Source of the DNA: CAZHFW01 sp964531675
Lineage (GTDB): Bacteria; Planctomycetota; Phycisphaerae; Phycisphaerales; UBA1924
Direction: 5' to 3'
Length of the DNA stretch: 41,347 bases
Assembly (NCBI GenBank): GCA_964531675.1
Contig: CAZHFW010000031.1
Location: 1-41,347 of the forward strand
Below, piece by piece: positions 1 through 7,645 of this stretch. A program made the position numbers and the translations under genes. The notes under the pieces are model-generated. The model did not search any database. It worked only from the letters and a program-made list of their open reading frames with translations, and was not told the origin of the DNA. Within the stretch, counting starts at the first letter, position 1. The number at the start of each line of letters is the position of its first letter.

Positions 1-10
1 ACACGGCTAG

Positions 11-100
11 CTGAACAGCAGCGGGCAACTGGCCTGGACAGGCCAGAACGTGAAGGTCGACGCCCTCACCAAGGCCTGGCGCGGCACACTGGACTGGTAA
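11..100 (+). CDS. C-terminal fragment of an upstream gene, unidentified
   Basis: An open stretch in the frame ending at TAA 98-100 reads as a plausible protein tail (ends ...VDALTKAWRGTLDW). An in-frame TAG lies at 8-10, so within the window it is open only from position 11 and has no start codon. The other two plus frames read less like protein. The tail loosely resembles the C-terminus of small-type PurL (FGAM synthase II), but this is a guess from very little sequence. Either the upstream gene ends differently and this is chance, or there is a nonsense change or error at the window edge. Confidence is low. Confidence 0.25.
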   Translation: MNSSGQLAWTGQNVKVDALTKAWRGTLDW

Positions 101-154
101 GGCTGGCACGCCCGACGAAGGCGCGAGCAAGATCGGGGCCTGATCAGAGCATGA

Positions 155-1153
155 TCAGGGCATGAGCACGATCTTGCCGTGCACCGCGGGCTCCATGATC
201 CGCACGTGCGCCTTGGACGCGTCCTTAAGCAGCAGCTCCAAAGAGACGATGGGTCGATAGACACCCGTGGACAGTCCTGCGCCGATCGCAGCATGCAGCT
301 CGGCAAACTCGGGCATGGGACAGTTGCGCAGGCTCATGCCGACAACCGACGCGTCCTTGGCCATCGTGCCGCGGGGCGCAAAGTCGAGCGATCCCCGGCT
401 TCCGATCACCACCACGGTCCCGAACCGCGCGACGATGTCCAGATCCTTCTGCAGGTTCACGTTGGCGAGCATCTCCAGGATGATCTCAGGGCCACGACCT
501 CCGGTGAGTTTGACGATCTGGTCCAGGTAGCCCGCTTCGCGGTGGTTCACCGCGGCCGACGCGCCGTTGGACTTGACGAGTTCCAGACCTTCGGGCGTTC
601 CCGCGGTGCCGATCACGCGCATCCCCGCAGCCGAGGCGATCTGGACCGCAGCCAAGCCCACGCCGCCGGACGCGCCGTGCACGAGCACGGTCTGCGCGGC
701 GCGACCGCGGGCACGTTGGAAGATCGCGCGCCACGCGGTGCCGTAGGGCGTTCCCACGCCCGCGCCCTGCGCAAAGCTCACGTTGTCGGGCAATGCGAAG
801 ACTCCCGAGACATCGGTCAGCACCGACTGGGCGTACGTACCGGTGAAGACGCCCGGCGTGGAGTCGACCGGAGGTCTGGCGACATACACGCGTTGACCGA
901 CCTTCAGGCCCCGCGCCGCGTCCGCCGCGGAGAGTTCGCCGATCGCCTCGATCACACCCGCGCCGTCGTATCCGGGTGTGAAGGCCTGTTGAAACGCGCC
1001 GTAGTTCCCAGCGCGGATATAGGTGTCCACCGGGTTCACGCCCGCGGCGTGCAAACGCACGAGCACTGTTCCCGGACGTACGCCCGGCGCGGGCGTTTCC
1101 TGGAGCTTGAGTACTTCCGGTCCGCCGAACTGCTGAATGACGATCGCTTGCAT
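155..1153 (-). CDS. NAD(P)H:quinone oxidoreductase, zeta-crystallin type MDR
   Basis: A 332-residue medium-chain dehydrogenase/reductase. The GroES-like N-terminal half contains AAGVNPVDTYIR (about residues 36-47), the typical opening of quinone oxidoreductases. The Rossmann half has the NADPH loop HGASGGVG at 159-166. The cysteines that bind zinc in alcohol dehydrogenases are absent, which fits the zinc-free zeta-crystallin/QOR branch. The expected reaction is NADPH-dependent reduction of quinones or alkenals in the cytoplasm; the substrate is not inferable. The start is the ATG at 1151-1153. There is no Shine-Dalgarno, but TAGCGT ends 6 nt before the ATG, suggesting a leaderless transcript. 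It is divergent from the hibernation factor at 1352. Confidence 0.9.
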   Translation of the reverse strand: MQAIVIQQFGGPEVLKLQETPAPGVRPGTVLVRLHAAGVNPVDTYIRAGNYGAFQQAFTPGYDGAGVIEAIGELSAADAARGLKVGQRVYVARPPVDSTPGVFTGTYAQSVLTDVSGVFALPDNVSFAQGAGVGTPYGTAWRAIFQRARGRAAQTVLVHGASGGVGLAAVQIASAAGMRVIGTAGTPEGLELVKSNGASAAVNHREAGYLDQIVKLTGGRGPEIILEMLANVNLQKDLDIVARFGTVVVIGSRGSLDFAPRGTMAKDASVVGMSLRNCPMPEFAELHAAIGAGLSTGVYRPIVSLELLLKDASKAHVRIMEPAVHGKIVLMP

Positions 1154-1159
1154 GACATG

Positions 1160-1165
1160 ACGCTA
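1160..1165 (-). promoter_or_regulatory. -10-like hexamer TAGCGT, leaderless start of the quinone oxidoreductase gene
   Basis: On the minus strand TAGCGT is followed by exactly 6 nt and then the ATG at 1153, placing the expected transcript start on or next to the A of the ATG. No GGAG-like ribosome site precedes the ATG. No clear -35 is seen. The same arrangement recurs at other first genes in this window. Confidence 0.45.
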
Positions 1166-1351
1166 GCGCCGAGCGAACGAGGATTCCCATCTCACCAGAG
1201 AACACCCCTGGGGCGCAGCATTCCGCATCCGGAAATCCCCAAACCGATCGCGAACTGATCCGCTCGAACCCGCTGCTTTCCACGTCGTATCGGATGTTGT
1301 CACCACGCCGGACGCGTGGGGCGTACTTCCAGCTCGAAAGGACTCCGGGCG

Positions 1352-1660
1352 ATGAATATCAGGGTGATTGACGGCAGCATCCAGACGACGCCGGGCATGA
1401 TGGCCCACATCCGCACGAGACTCTCCGCGGCCCTCGACCGCTTCTCGCCGCAGGTCCGCGACGTCGAGATTCACATCAGGGACGACAATGGTCCCAAGGG
1501 TGGCCGCGACAAGCGCTGCGCGATTCACGCGCACATCGACGGCGCCACGCCCATCATCGTCGAGCATCGGGACAGCGAGTTCTACGCCGCGATTGATCAG
1601 GCGACGCACAAGCTGAAGCGCGCGGTCTCGCGCTTCTTCGAGCGCCGCCGCGATCGCTGA
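1352..1660 (+). CDS. hpf: Short ribosome hibernation promoting factor (HPF/RaiA family)
   Basis: A 102-residue protein with the HPF/RaiA fold pattern: an N-terminal strand (MNIRVIDGSIQTTPGM), the helix MAHIRTRLSAALDRF, strands around VRDVEIHIRDDNG, and a C-terminal helix rich in Lys/Arg (LKRAVSRFFERRRDR). Proteins of this family sit in the mRNA/tRNA channel of the 30S subunit and inactivate ribosomes in stationary phase. At this length it is a short-form protein without the dimerisation tail of long HPF. The ATG at 1352 is chosen over an in-frame ATG at 1316 because an AAAGGA-type site at 1338-1343 precedes it and the family homology begins there. It converges on glycerate kinase with only 5 bp between stops. 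Confidence 0.85.
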   Translation: MNIRVIDGSIQTTPGMMAHIRTRLSAALDRFSPQVRDVEIHIRDDNGPKGGRDKRCAIHAHIDGATPIIVEHRDSEFYAAIDQATHKLKRAVSRFFERRRDR

Positions 1661-1665
1661 CACGT

Positions 1666-2943
1666 TCAGACGCGCAGCGCAATCGCGATGTGATTGACGT
1701 TGGTGCCGGTGGGCCCGGTGCGGAGAAGACACCCCGCAGCGTCGAGGGCCGGGTGGCTGTCGTGATTGTGGGCGTCCCGTTCCGGATCGCGACCCGCGCG
1801 GGCGATCGCGTTAAACGTGCCCCCATCGACGATCGCACCCGCTGCGTCCGTTGGCCCATCGATTCCATCGGTGGAGTAGGCAAGGATCGCTGCGTCCGAA
1901 CTGCCTCGAATGAACCCGGCGCCGACCAGCGCCAGTTCCTGAGAGGGACCACCGACGCCTCCAGAGGACCCGACACGAACGGTCCATTCTCCTCCGAAAC
2001 CCCACGCTCCACGCGTGGGGCTTTTGTTCATGGAATCCGTGAGCTCCCTCGCGACGTGGGCGGACTCCCCCACGACCGACGTCCGCGGGCTCATCGCAAC
2101 TCCGCGCTCCGCCAGCGCCTGCTGTGCAGCGGCGACGACTTTCTCGTTGTTGGCGATGATCGCGTCCCGCACACGCGCAAAGCAAGGCTCGCCCGCCTTC
2201 GGGGTTTCGGGGATGAGGCCCCGGGCCCCACGCTCCAGCCGCGTGCGGACCGCGTCATGCCCGCTGGCTGCGTGCCGACCCAAGGCGTCCAGCGCCTCGG
2301 CGAACGTCGAGTCATCGGGAGCAAATGGTCCGGAGGAGATGACATCCCGGCGATCGCCGATCACGTCCGAGACGATGAGCACTTCGACAAGTCGGGCCCG
2401 GCTCATGGCTGCAAGACGACCTCCCTTGAGCTCTTCGCAATGCTTGCGCACCGCGTTGAGCTCATCGATGGTCGCGCCGGCACGCTGCAACGCGGAAGTG
2501 ACGCTTCGCAGGTCCTCGAGCGAGACGCCATCCGCGGGACACGCCAGGTGAGCCGAACCGCCGCCTGAGATCAGGACCAGCAAGGTGTCCGCTGCGGGCA
2601 CTTCGGTCACAAACTCCCGAACCCGCGCCGCGGCGACCAGATTTCGCGCGGTGGGAAGCGGGTGATCCGCAGGAAGCACGCGCACACAGATGGGGAGCGC
2701 AACCCCGCCGATCCGCTCGGGAACCGCGGTCAGAAGTCCCGAGACGACACGATCGCCAAGCTTGGCGCACGCCTGCGCCATCATCTCCAGGGATGCCTTC
2801 CCGATCGCGAGCGCATGCACGCGCGGGCCGAGCCTGTCGAGCCTCCCAGGCTCGCTCAGAGCATCAGCGGTCGCGACACGAACGTCCGCTGCCCGTTGAA
2901 TCGCAGGCAGGATCGAGCGCAGGATCTCGGCGGCGTTCTCCAA
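1666..2943 (-). CDS. Glycerate 2-kinase (MOFRL/DUF4147 family)
   Basis: A 425-residue protein matching the GckA/TtuD-type glycerate kinases. The N-terminal DUF4147 part has ALAIGKASLEMM and the glycine-rich ISGGGSAHLACP; the C-terminal MOFRL part has YSTDGIDGPTDAAGAIVDG and a GPTGTNVNHI ending. Known members phosphorylate D-glycerate to 2-phosphoglycerate with ATP, feeding lower glycolysis. The start is TTG at 2941-2943 with a strong GGAGGGG two bases upstream. The gene begins 11 bp after the aminotransferase stop, so the two are very likely cotranscribed. A hydroxypyruvate reductase that would link an aminotransferase to glycerate is not in the window, so a shared pathway is only inference. 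Confidence 0.9.
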   Translation of the reverse strand: MENAAEILRSILPAIQRAADVRVATADALSEPGRLDRLGPRVHALAIGKASLEMMAQACAKLGDRVVSGLLTAVPERIGGVALPICVRVLPADHPLPTARNLVAAARVREFVTEVPAADTLLVLISGGGSAHLACPADGVSLEDLRSVTSALQRAGATIDELNAVRKHCEELKGGRLAAMSRARLVEVLIVSDVIGDRRDVISSGPFAPDDSTFAEALDALGRHAASGHDAVRTRLERGARGLIPETPKAGEPCFARVRDAIIANNEKVVAAAQQALAERGVAMSPRTSVVGESAHVARELTDSMNKSPTRGAWGFGGEWTVRVGSSGGVGGPSQELALVGAGFIRGSSDAAILAYSTDGIDGPTDAAGAIVDGGTFNAIARAGRDPERDAHNHDSHPALDAAGCLLRTGPTGTNVNHIAIALRV

Positions 2944-2954
2944 AGCCCCTCCGA

Positions 2955-4142
2955 TCAGCGCCGCACAGCGGCATTGAGCCGGCGGACCGCCTCTTCAAGG
3001 GTCGCCCGCTTCTTGACGAACGCGAAGCGCACGAGCTTGTGCCCGAGCTCAGGCCGCTGATAGAACACGCTGGGCGGGATCGCGGCAACCTTCACTTCCT
3101 CGGTCAGCCAGCGGCAGAACGCGCGGTCATCCCCACGCCCGAGCGCCGAATGGTCCGCCATGATGAAGTAGGTGCCCGCCGGCATGTAGAGCTTCAATCC
3201 CATCTGCCGCAGCGCCCCCGCGAGGAACTCGCGATTGGACCTGAGCGTCGCGACCAAATCCGCGATCGCGCCCTCGCCCTCGCGGATCGCCTGGGCCGCC
3301 GCGTGCTGCATGGGCGTGCTGGTTGCGAACGTGAGGAACTGGTGGGCCGCCCGAACACCCGCGGAAAGCGCCGGCGGCGCGATCGCCCAGCCGATCTTCC
3401 AACCGGTGTAGCTGAACGTCTTTCCAAGGCTTGAGAGCGTCACGGTCCGCTCCGCCATCCCGGGGAATGAAGCCAAGTGCAGATGCGGCAGCTTCGGGTC
3501 AAAGAGCAGGTGTTCGTACACCTCATCGGTGATCGCCACCACGTCGTGCTTGAGACACAGCTCCGCGATCAACGCGAGCTCCTCACGCGTGTACACCTTG
3601 CCGGTTGGGTTGTGCGGCGTGTTCACCAGGATGAACCGCGTCCGCGGCGTGAACGCGTCCCGGAGCTCTTGCTCGTCAAACGTGAAGGGAGCATCCTCAG
3701 GCCCTCCCGCGGGGGGAGGCCGAAGGGCGACAAACCGGGGGGTCGCGCCCGCCAACGCAACGCACGCCCGATAGCTGTCATAGAAAGGCTCAAACAGGAT
3801 GATCTCATCCCCCGGATTGAGCAGCCCGAGCATGGTCGCGGCGATCGCCTCGGTGCAGCCGCTGGTGACCGTGACGCACTGATCCGGGTCCATCTTCAGG
3901 CCCGCCCGCTTCTCAAAGTCGGTCGAGATCGCCTGGTTGAGCACCGGCACACCCAGGGTCCGGGCGTACTGGTTGTGCCCCTCCCGCATGGCGCGGACGA
4001 CCGCGTCCTTCATGAAATCCGGGCCGTCGAAGTCGGGGAACCCCTGCGCGAGGTTCACCGCCCCGTGCTTGACCGCCAAGGCGGTCATTTCCGCGAAGAT
4101 CGTGGTGCCGAAGGGTTTGAGACGGTCGCTGACGCCAGCCAT
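2955..4142 (-). CDS. PLP-dependent class I/II aminotransferase (kynurenine/methionine aminotransferase-like)
   Basis: A 395-residue fold-type I aminotransferase. Visible landmarks are NLAQGFPDF (30-38), the cofactor-contacting TSGCTEAI (93-100), NTPHNPTGKV (174-183), DEVYEHL (206-212) and the Schiff-base lysine K241 in SSLGKTFSYTGWKIG. The GFPDF and SYTGWKIGW signatures are typical of the kynurenine/glutamine/methionine (YbdL, KAT) group; the exact amino donor cannot be fixed. The ATG at 4140-4142 is preferred over the longer frame (open to 4265) because family homology starts there and a TACGCT hexamer sits 6 nt upstream. It heads an operon with glycerate kinase and is divergent from the E2 gene. 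Confidence 0.88.
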   Translation of the reverse strand: MAGVSDRLKPFGTTIFAEMTALAVKHGAVNLAQGFPDFDGPDFMKDAVVRAMREGHNQYARTLGVPVLNQAISTDFEKRAGLKMDPDQCVTVTSGCTEAIAATMLGLLNPGDEIILFEPFYDSYRACVALAGATPRFVALRPPPAGGPEDAPFTFDEQELRDAFTPRTRFILVNTPHNPTGKVYTREELALIAELCLKHDVVAITDEVYEHLLFDPKLPHLHLASFPGMAERTVTLSSLGKTFSYTGWKIGWAIAPPALSAGVRAAHQFLTFATSTPMQHAAAQAIREGEGAIADLVATLRSNREFLAGALRQMGLKLYMPAGTYFIMADHSALGRGDDRAFCRWLTEEVKVAAIPPSVFYQRPELGHKLVRFAFVKKRATLEEAVRRLNAAVRR

Positions 4143-4148
4143 GCCCGG

Positions 4149-4154
4149 AGCGTA
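4149..4154 (-). promoter_or_regulatory. -10-like hexamer TACGCT, leaderless start of the aminotransferase gene
   Basis: TACGCT on the minus strand is separated by 6 nt from the ATG at 4142, with no Shine-Dalgarno. This both suggests a leaderless transcript and supports the shorter start. No convincing -35 is seen 16-18 bp upstream. Confidence 0.4.
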
Positions 4155-4189
4155 CCCGCCGGCCGCCGCCGATACCTTGCGTCCAAACT

Positions 4190-4217
4190 TTGCCTGTTCG
4201 CCCGAACGCGGTACGCT
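4190..4217 (+). promoter_or_regulatory. Promoter candidate for the E2 gene (TTGCCT, 16 bp, TACGCT)
   Basis: -35 TTGCCT at 4190-4195, a 16-bp spacer, and -10 TACGCT at 4212-4217. This predicts a start near 4224 and a leader of about 60 nt. The -35 is identical to that proposed for rpsB. Confidence 0.45.
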
Positions 4218-4285
4218 TGTTCTCCCGGGTGGAAGGGCGACCAACCCCCGAACACCCCGGTCCACTCCACGGCGAGGCTCGACCT

Positions 4286-5737
4286 ATGGCGCATCCTGGC
4301 AAGTCCACCGGCAACCCCAATGACTTCATCCTTCCCGACCTGGGCGAAGGCGTGCACGAGGCCGAGCTGATCGCCTGGAAGGTCCAGGTTGGCCAGAAGG
4401 TCAACGAGCACGACCTGCTCGCCGAGATGCAGACCGACAAGGCGCTGGTCGAAGTCCCGAGCCCCCGCAATGGCACGATCGCGGTCCTCCACGGCAAGCC
4501 CGGCGAGATCCTGAAGGTCGGCAACCCCCTGGTCACCTACACCGACGAGTCGGGCGCCGCCCCCAAGCACGCCGACAAGCCGGCGGAGAAGGCCGCTGCC
4601 AAGCACCACGAGAACGGCGCAGCTGCGAAGTCCGCTCCCGCCCGGACCGAGGTCCCCGAAGAAGTTCCCGAACGCACCGAGGATGCCGGGACCGTCGTGG
4701 GCTCCATGCAGGGTGCCGCTGCGGGCGTCTCGGCTGCCCCGGGCAAGGCCCTGGCGACCCCCGCGGTGCGCCGCCTGGCCCGCGATCTGGGTGTGAACAT
4801 CGACAACGTCGCGGGCACCGGCATCGGTGGTCGTGTGACGGAGAAGGACGTTCGCTCCGCGGCTGCGGGTGGCCCTCGCGCTGCGGCCCGTCCCGCCCCC
4901 GCTCCGGTCCAGGCTGCCCCGTCGCTTCAGGAGTTCATCGCTCCCCCGAGCGCCCCGGCGTTCGACATTTCCCGAGCCTCCGCTCCGGCGGCTCAGCGCG
5001 ACTCCAGCGCCCCGGAGACTTCGCGGATTCCGTTCCGCGGCGTCCGCCGTGTCATCGCCCAGCGCCTGCGCGAGTCCATGAACACCGCGGTGCACTTCAC
5101 GGTGATGGACGAGGCCGACGTTCACGCTCTGGAAGACCTGCGTCGCAAGCTCGCCTCCGCGTCGGGCGAGAAGGTCTCGTTCCTGCCGCTGGTCGCTGCG
5201 GCGGCGTGCAAGGTCCTGACGGATTCCCGCTTCCGCGCCCTGAACGCCACGGTCGACGAGAAGCCCTCCGATGCGTCGTATGAGGCTGCGATTGTCCAGC
5301 ATCGCGCGGTGCACCTTGGCATCGCAGCCGACACCGAGACCGGGCTGATGGTCCCTGTGCTGCGCGACGCCGATCGCCTCGGCGTGCTGCAGATCGGGCG
5401 CGAGATCACGCGCCTGGCCAACGCCGCCCGCGATCGCTCGATCCCCCGCGAGCAGCTCACCGGCAGCACGTTCACGATCAGCAACGTCGGGAGCCATGCC
5501 GGTCGCTTCGCGACCCCGGTCATCAACTACCCCGAGGTCGCGATCCTCGCGGTCGGTCGCGCCCGCGATGGCGTGGTCGTCCGCAACGTTCCCGGGATGG
5601 GCACGGGCATGTTCCCCACCAAGCTGCTGCCGTTGAGCCTGGCCTGCGATCACCGCGTCGTCGATGGCGCGACCGCGGCGCTGGCGCTGGCGGAGATCGT
5701 CAAGCTCCTGCAGGAGCCCGGCAAGCTGCTCGGCTGA
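4286..5737 (+). CDS. Dihydrolipoamide acyltransferase, E2 of a 2-oxoacid dehydrogenase complex
   Basis: A 483-residue E2. Domain order: one lipoyl domain (about 13-90) with lipoylated K52 in QTDKALVEV; an Ala/Pro/Lys linker; a peripheral subunit-binding domain around 155-190 (ATPAVRRLARDLGVNI, GIGGRVTEKDV); a second Ala/Pro linker; and a catalytic domain ending with DHRVVDGA, whose H456 and D460 are the transferase residues. It moves acyl groups from lipoyl-lysine to CoA in the pyruvate or branched-chain complex; which one cannot be told from E2 alone. The ATG at 4286 is used rather than the in-frame ATG at 4190 because the latter adds 32 residues not resembling a lipoyl domain. No E1 or E3 gene is adjacent. 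A hairpin terminator follows. Confidence 0.92.
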   Translation: MAHPGKSTGNPNDFILPDLGEGVHEAELIAWKVQVGQKVNEHDLLAEMQTDKALVEVPSPRNGTIAVLHGKPGEILKVGNPLVTYTDESGAAPKHADKPAEKAAAKHHENGAAAKSAPARTEVPEEVPERTEDAGTVVGSMQGAAAGVSAAPGKALATPAVRRLARDLGVNIDNVAGTGIGGRVTEKDVRSAAAGGPRAAARPAPAPVQAAPSLQEFIAPPSAPAFDISRASAPAAQRDSSAPETSRIPFRGVRRVIAQRLRESMNTAVHFTVMDEADVHALEDLRRKLASASGEKVSFLPLVAAAACKVLTDSRFRALNATVDEKPSDASYEAAIVQHRAVHLGIAADTETGLMVPVLRDADRLGVLQIGREITRLANAARDRSIPREQLTGSTFTISNVGSHAGRFATPVINYPEVAILAVGRARDGVVVRNVPGMGTGMFPTKLLPLSLACDHRVVDGATAALALAEIVKLLQEPGKLLG

Positions 5738-5765
5738 TCCGGGATTCGCTCGAGTCAGAAACGCA

Positions 5766-5800
5766 ACAGGCCCCGAGCGCATGCCCGGGGCCTGTTTGTT
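5766..5800 (+). terminator. Intrinsic terminator after the E2 gene
   Basis: A 9-bp perfect stem (ACAGGCCCC at 5766-5774 with GGGGCCTGT at 5787-5795) is followed by TTGTT. It lies 28 bp past the E2 stop and between convergent genes, so it could also serve the minus-strand gene ending at 5824. Confidence 0.75.
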
Positions 5801-5823
5801 GATCGGAGTTCGAGCGACGAGGT

Positions 5824-6270
5824 CTACTTGCTCTTGGACTTCGAGGTCGCGCCCGTGGTCTTGGACTTCGTCCCCGAGGACCTGGACGCAGCCGGAGTCT
5901 TCTTGCTCGACGACTTGCCAGCGGTCTTGCTTGCCGCCTTGCTCGACGTCTTCTTCGTGCTCGTCGCGGCGGCGGGCTTTGCAGCAGGCTTGTCGGCCGC
6001 CTCAGGCTGCGCAGGCTTGGCGTTGACAACCGGAGCTTCGTCCGGCTCTTCAGCGGGCATCGAGGCGGTCTGCTCGGGCTGCGCCGGCATCGGGAAGGGC
6101 ATCCGTGCCAAGGTCAGCACCAGAGCGCCCTCGGGGCTGGTCTCCTCGACCATCTGCGGGCGAGGCTCTGACTTCTTCCACCGACGCTTGGTGTAGGTCT
6201 GCGCTTCCGCGACGCTGGTCATCGCCACGAAAAGACCCGCTGCCAAGCCCCACATCACGATTCGCTTCAC
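5824..6270 (-). CDS. Exported Lys/Ala/Ser-rich protein, function unknown
   Basis: A 148-residue protein starting at GTG 6268-6270. It has a clear signal peptide (MKRIVMWGLAAGLFVAMTSVAEA, probable cleavage after AEA-Q). Residues 25-75 are a short ordered-looking segment (RRWKKSEPRPQMVEE, LTLARMPFPMP). From about residue 85 the chain is almost only Lys, Ala, Ser, Thr and Pro (AAKPAAATSTKKTSSKAASK type), resembling a histone H1 tail but on an exported protein. No family is recognised. The tail suggests an unstructured cation-rich segment that could bind envelope polymers or polyanions, which is inference. It converges on the E2 gene and is divergent from the gene at 6459. Confidence 0.75.
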   Translation of the reverse strand: MKRIVMWGLAAGLFVAMTSVAEAQTYTKRRWKKSEPRPQMVEETSPEGALVLTLARMPFPMPAQPEQTASMPAEEPDEAPVVNAKPAQPEAADKPAAKPAAATSTKKTSSKAASKTAGKSSSKKTPAASRSSGTKSKTTGATSKSKSK

Positions 6271-6391
6271 GCGTCTTCACCCCTGTGTGCCATTGCCCGC
6301 TTCCGCGGGGCCCTTTCATCGACGCATCCTGCCTCTTTCCTCCAATCTGCCCGCCTGGGGCGTCCGCGGTCGGCGCGGTCCTCTTTTGGGC

Positions 6392-6420
6392 TTGGCCCTG
6401 GGTCTCCCTTGCGATACGCT
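6392..6420 (+). promoter_or_regulatory. Promoter candidate for the dockerin-like protein gene (TTGGCC, 17 bp, TACGCT)
   Basis: -35 TTGGCC at 6392-6397, a 17-bp spacer and -10 TACGCT at 6415-6420. The predicted leader is about 32 nt and contains the GGAG ribosome site before the ATG at 6459. Confidence 0.45.
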
Positions 6421-6458
6421 GACCTTGGCCCTGAGATTCCGGGCGCGGAGAGCAACCC

Positions 6459-7628
6459 ATGAACAGACAAGCAATTCCGATGATCTGCGTAGCCCTCGGT
6501 GCGTCCTCCGCAACGGCCCAGTGCACGGGACTGACCGCGACCGATCTGGTCTCCGCCTTCCGAACTGGGAGGCCGGTTGCCATCGGCGAGCTGCAAGACC
6601 CGACCCGGACCGCCTGGACCTTCCGGTCCACCTCCACGTCGGGCCCGTTGCTGGTGGGCGTGCAGCACGTCTCGGGCGTAAACGAGTGGGGCATGCCCAA
6701 CCGTCCCTACATGGTCCCGACCGCCGGCCCCGTGTACTCCCAGGTGCCCCAGATCAACGACAACCCGTTCTACGACCGCGCTCCGTCATTCACCGGGATC
6801 ATGATGCACCCGGGCAACGACGCGAACGAGGACTCCGTCGCGATTTTCGCTCCCCAGAACCCCATCACGATCACGAGCCTCGAGATCGACGCCGAAGTCC
6901 TTGGCGATATCAGCGACGGCGTGTTCTGGAGTCTCTCGTCAGTGATCGGCGGAAGCCCCACGGCGCTCATCGGTCCGGTCGCGGCGTCCTACACCAGCTC
7001 TGTGGTGCACAGCACGTTCGCGGCGTCGAGCAGTGTCCTGCCAATCACGCTCAATCCGGGGGACACGCTCGTCCTCCGCACCAACTCGGGAAACAACCCC
7101 TTCGAGGACTGGGCCAACACGAATCTCCGGATGACTTTCTCAGGCGGCCCCATTCTTCTGTCGTCTCCCCATGATGCCGCGATCTGCGCCGAACGCACCA
7201 TCACGCTCTCGACGCTCATCGCTGGCAGCGGCATCATCAACTACCAGTGGGAGTTCAAGGAAGGCAGCGGGGCGTGGACCGGATTCGGGAACGGCCCGGT
7301 CGTGCTCCCCGTCGCGGGCCTGATCGCGTCCGCGTCGAACGCGGATACAGGCTCGGTGGCGCTCACGCTGGAGGGCGACCCCGATCTCTCCGACGTTCAG
7401 TTCCGGTGCGTCGCCTCCAACTCCTGTCACAGCGTGACGTCGGGCGCCGCCCGCCTGCGTTCGTGCATCGCCGATCGCAACTGCGACGGCGCGGTCGATC
7501 TGGTGGACTTCTTCGAGTGGTTCAACTGCTGGGACACCACTGAACCCTGCGCCGATGTCGATGGCAATCCCGAGATCGACCTCTCCGACTTCTTCACCTT
7601 CTTCTCGCACTGGGATCTGAGCTGCTGA
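6459..7628 (+). CDS. Secreted protein with Ig-like region and C-terminal GC-type dockerin-like domain
   Basis: A 389-residue protein with a short signal peptide (MNRQAIPMICVALGASSATAQ). Residues about 40-225 are a beta-rich region of unknown family (GIMMHPGNDANEDSVAIF, TITSLEIDAEVLGDISDG). Residues about 228-330 look like an Ig-like domain (NYQWEF, FRCVASNSC). The last 55 residues hold two EF-hand/dockerin-like calcium loops, DRNCDGAVDLVDFFEWF and DVDGNPEIDLSDFFTFF, flanked by cysteines and ending in Cys. This end type is widespread in Phycisphaerae secreted proteins (called GC-type dockerin) and probably anchors or sorts them. The ATG is preceded by GGAG. The ligand is unknown. Confidence 0.8.
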   Translation: MNRQAIPMICVALGASSATAQCTGLTATDLVSAFRTGRPVAIGELQDPTRTAWTFRSTSTSGPLLVGVQHVSGVNEWGMPNRPYMVPTAGPVYSQVPQINDNPFYDRAPSFTGIMMHPGNDANEDSVAIFAPQNPITITSLEIDAEVLGDISDGVFWSLSSVIGGSPTALIGPVAASYTSSVVHSTFAASSSVLPITLNPGDTLVLRTNSGNNPFEDWANTNLRMTFSGGPILLSSPHDAAICAERTITLSTLIAGSGIINYQWEFKEGSGAWTGFGNGPVVLPVAGLIASASNADTGSVALTLEGDPDLSDVQFRCVASNSCHSVTSGAARLRSCIADRNCDGAVDLVDFFEWFNCWDTTEPCADVDGNPEIDLSDFFTFFSHWDLSC

Positions 7629-7645
7629 CCCCTTCGGCAAGCCTG

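Noticed and set aside
141..157. TGATCA-GAGCA-TGATCA repeat near the first stop
   Set aside because: It is a 6-bp self-complementary pair with no T-run; too short to call a terminator or repeat family.
179..1258. Plus-strand frame of 359 codons
   Set aside because: It is a shadow of the quinone oxidoreductase gene.
4085..5782. Minus-strand frame of 565 codons over the E2 gene
   Set aside because: The E2 domains on the plus strand are unambiguous; this is a shadow.
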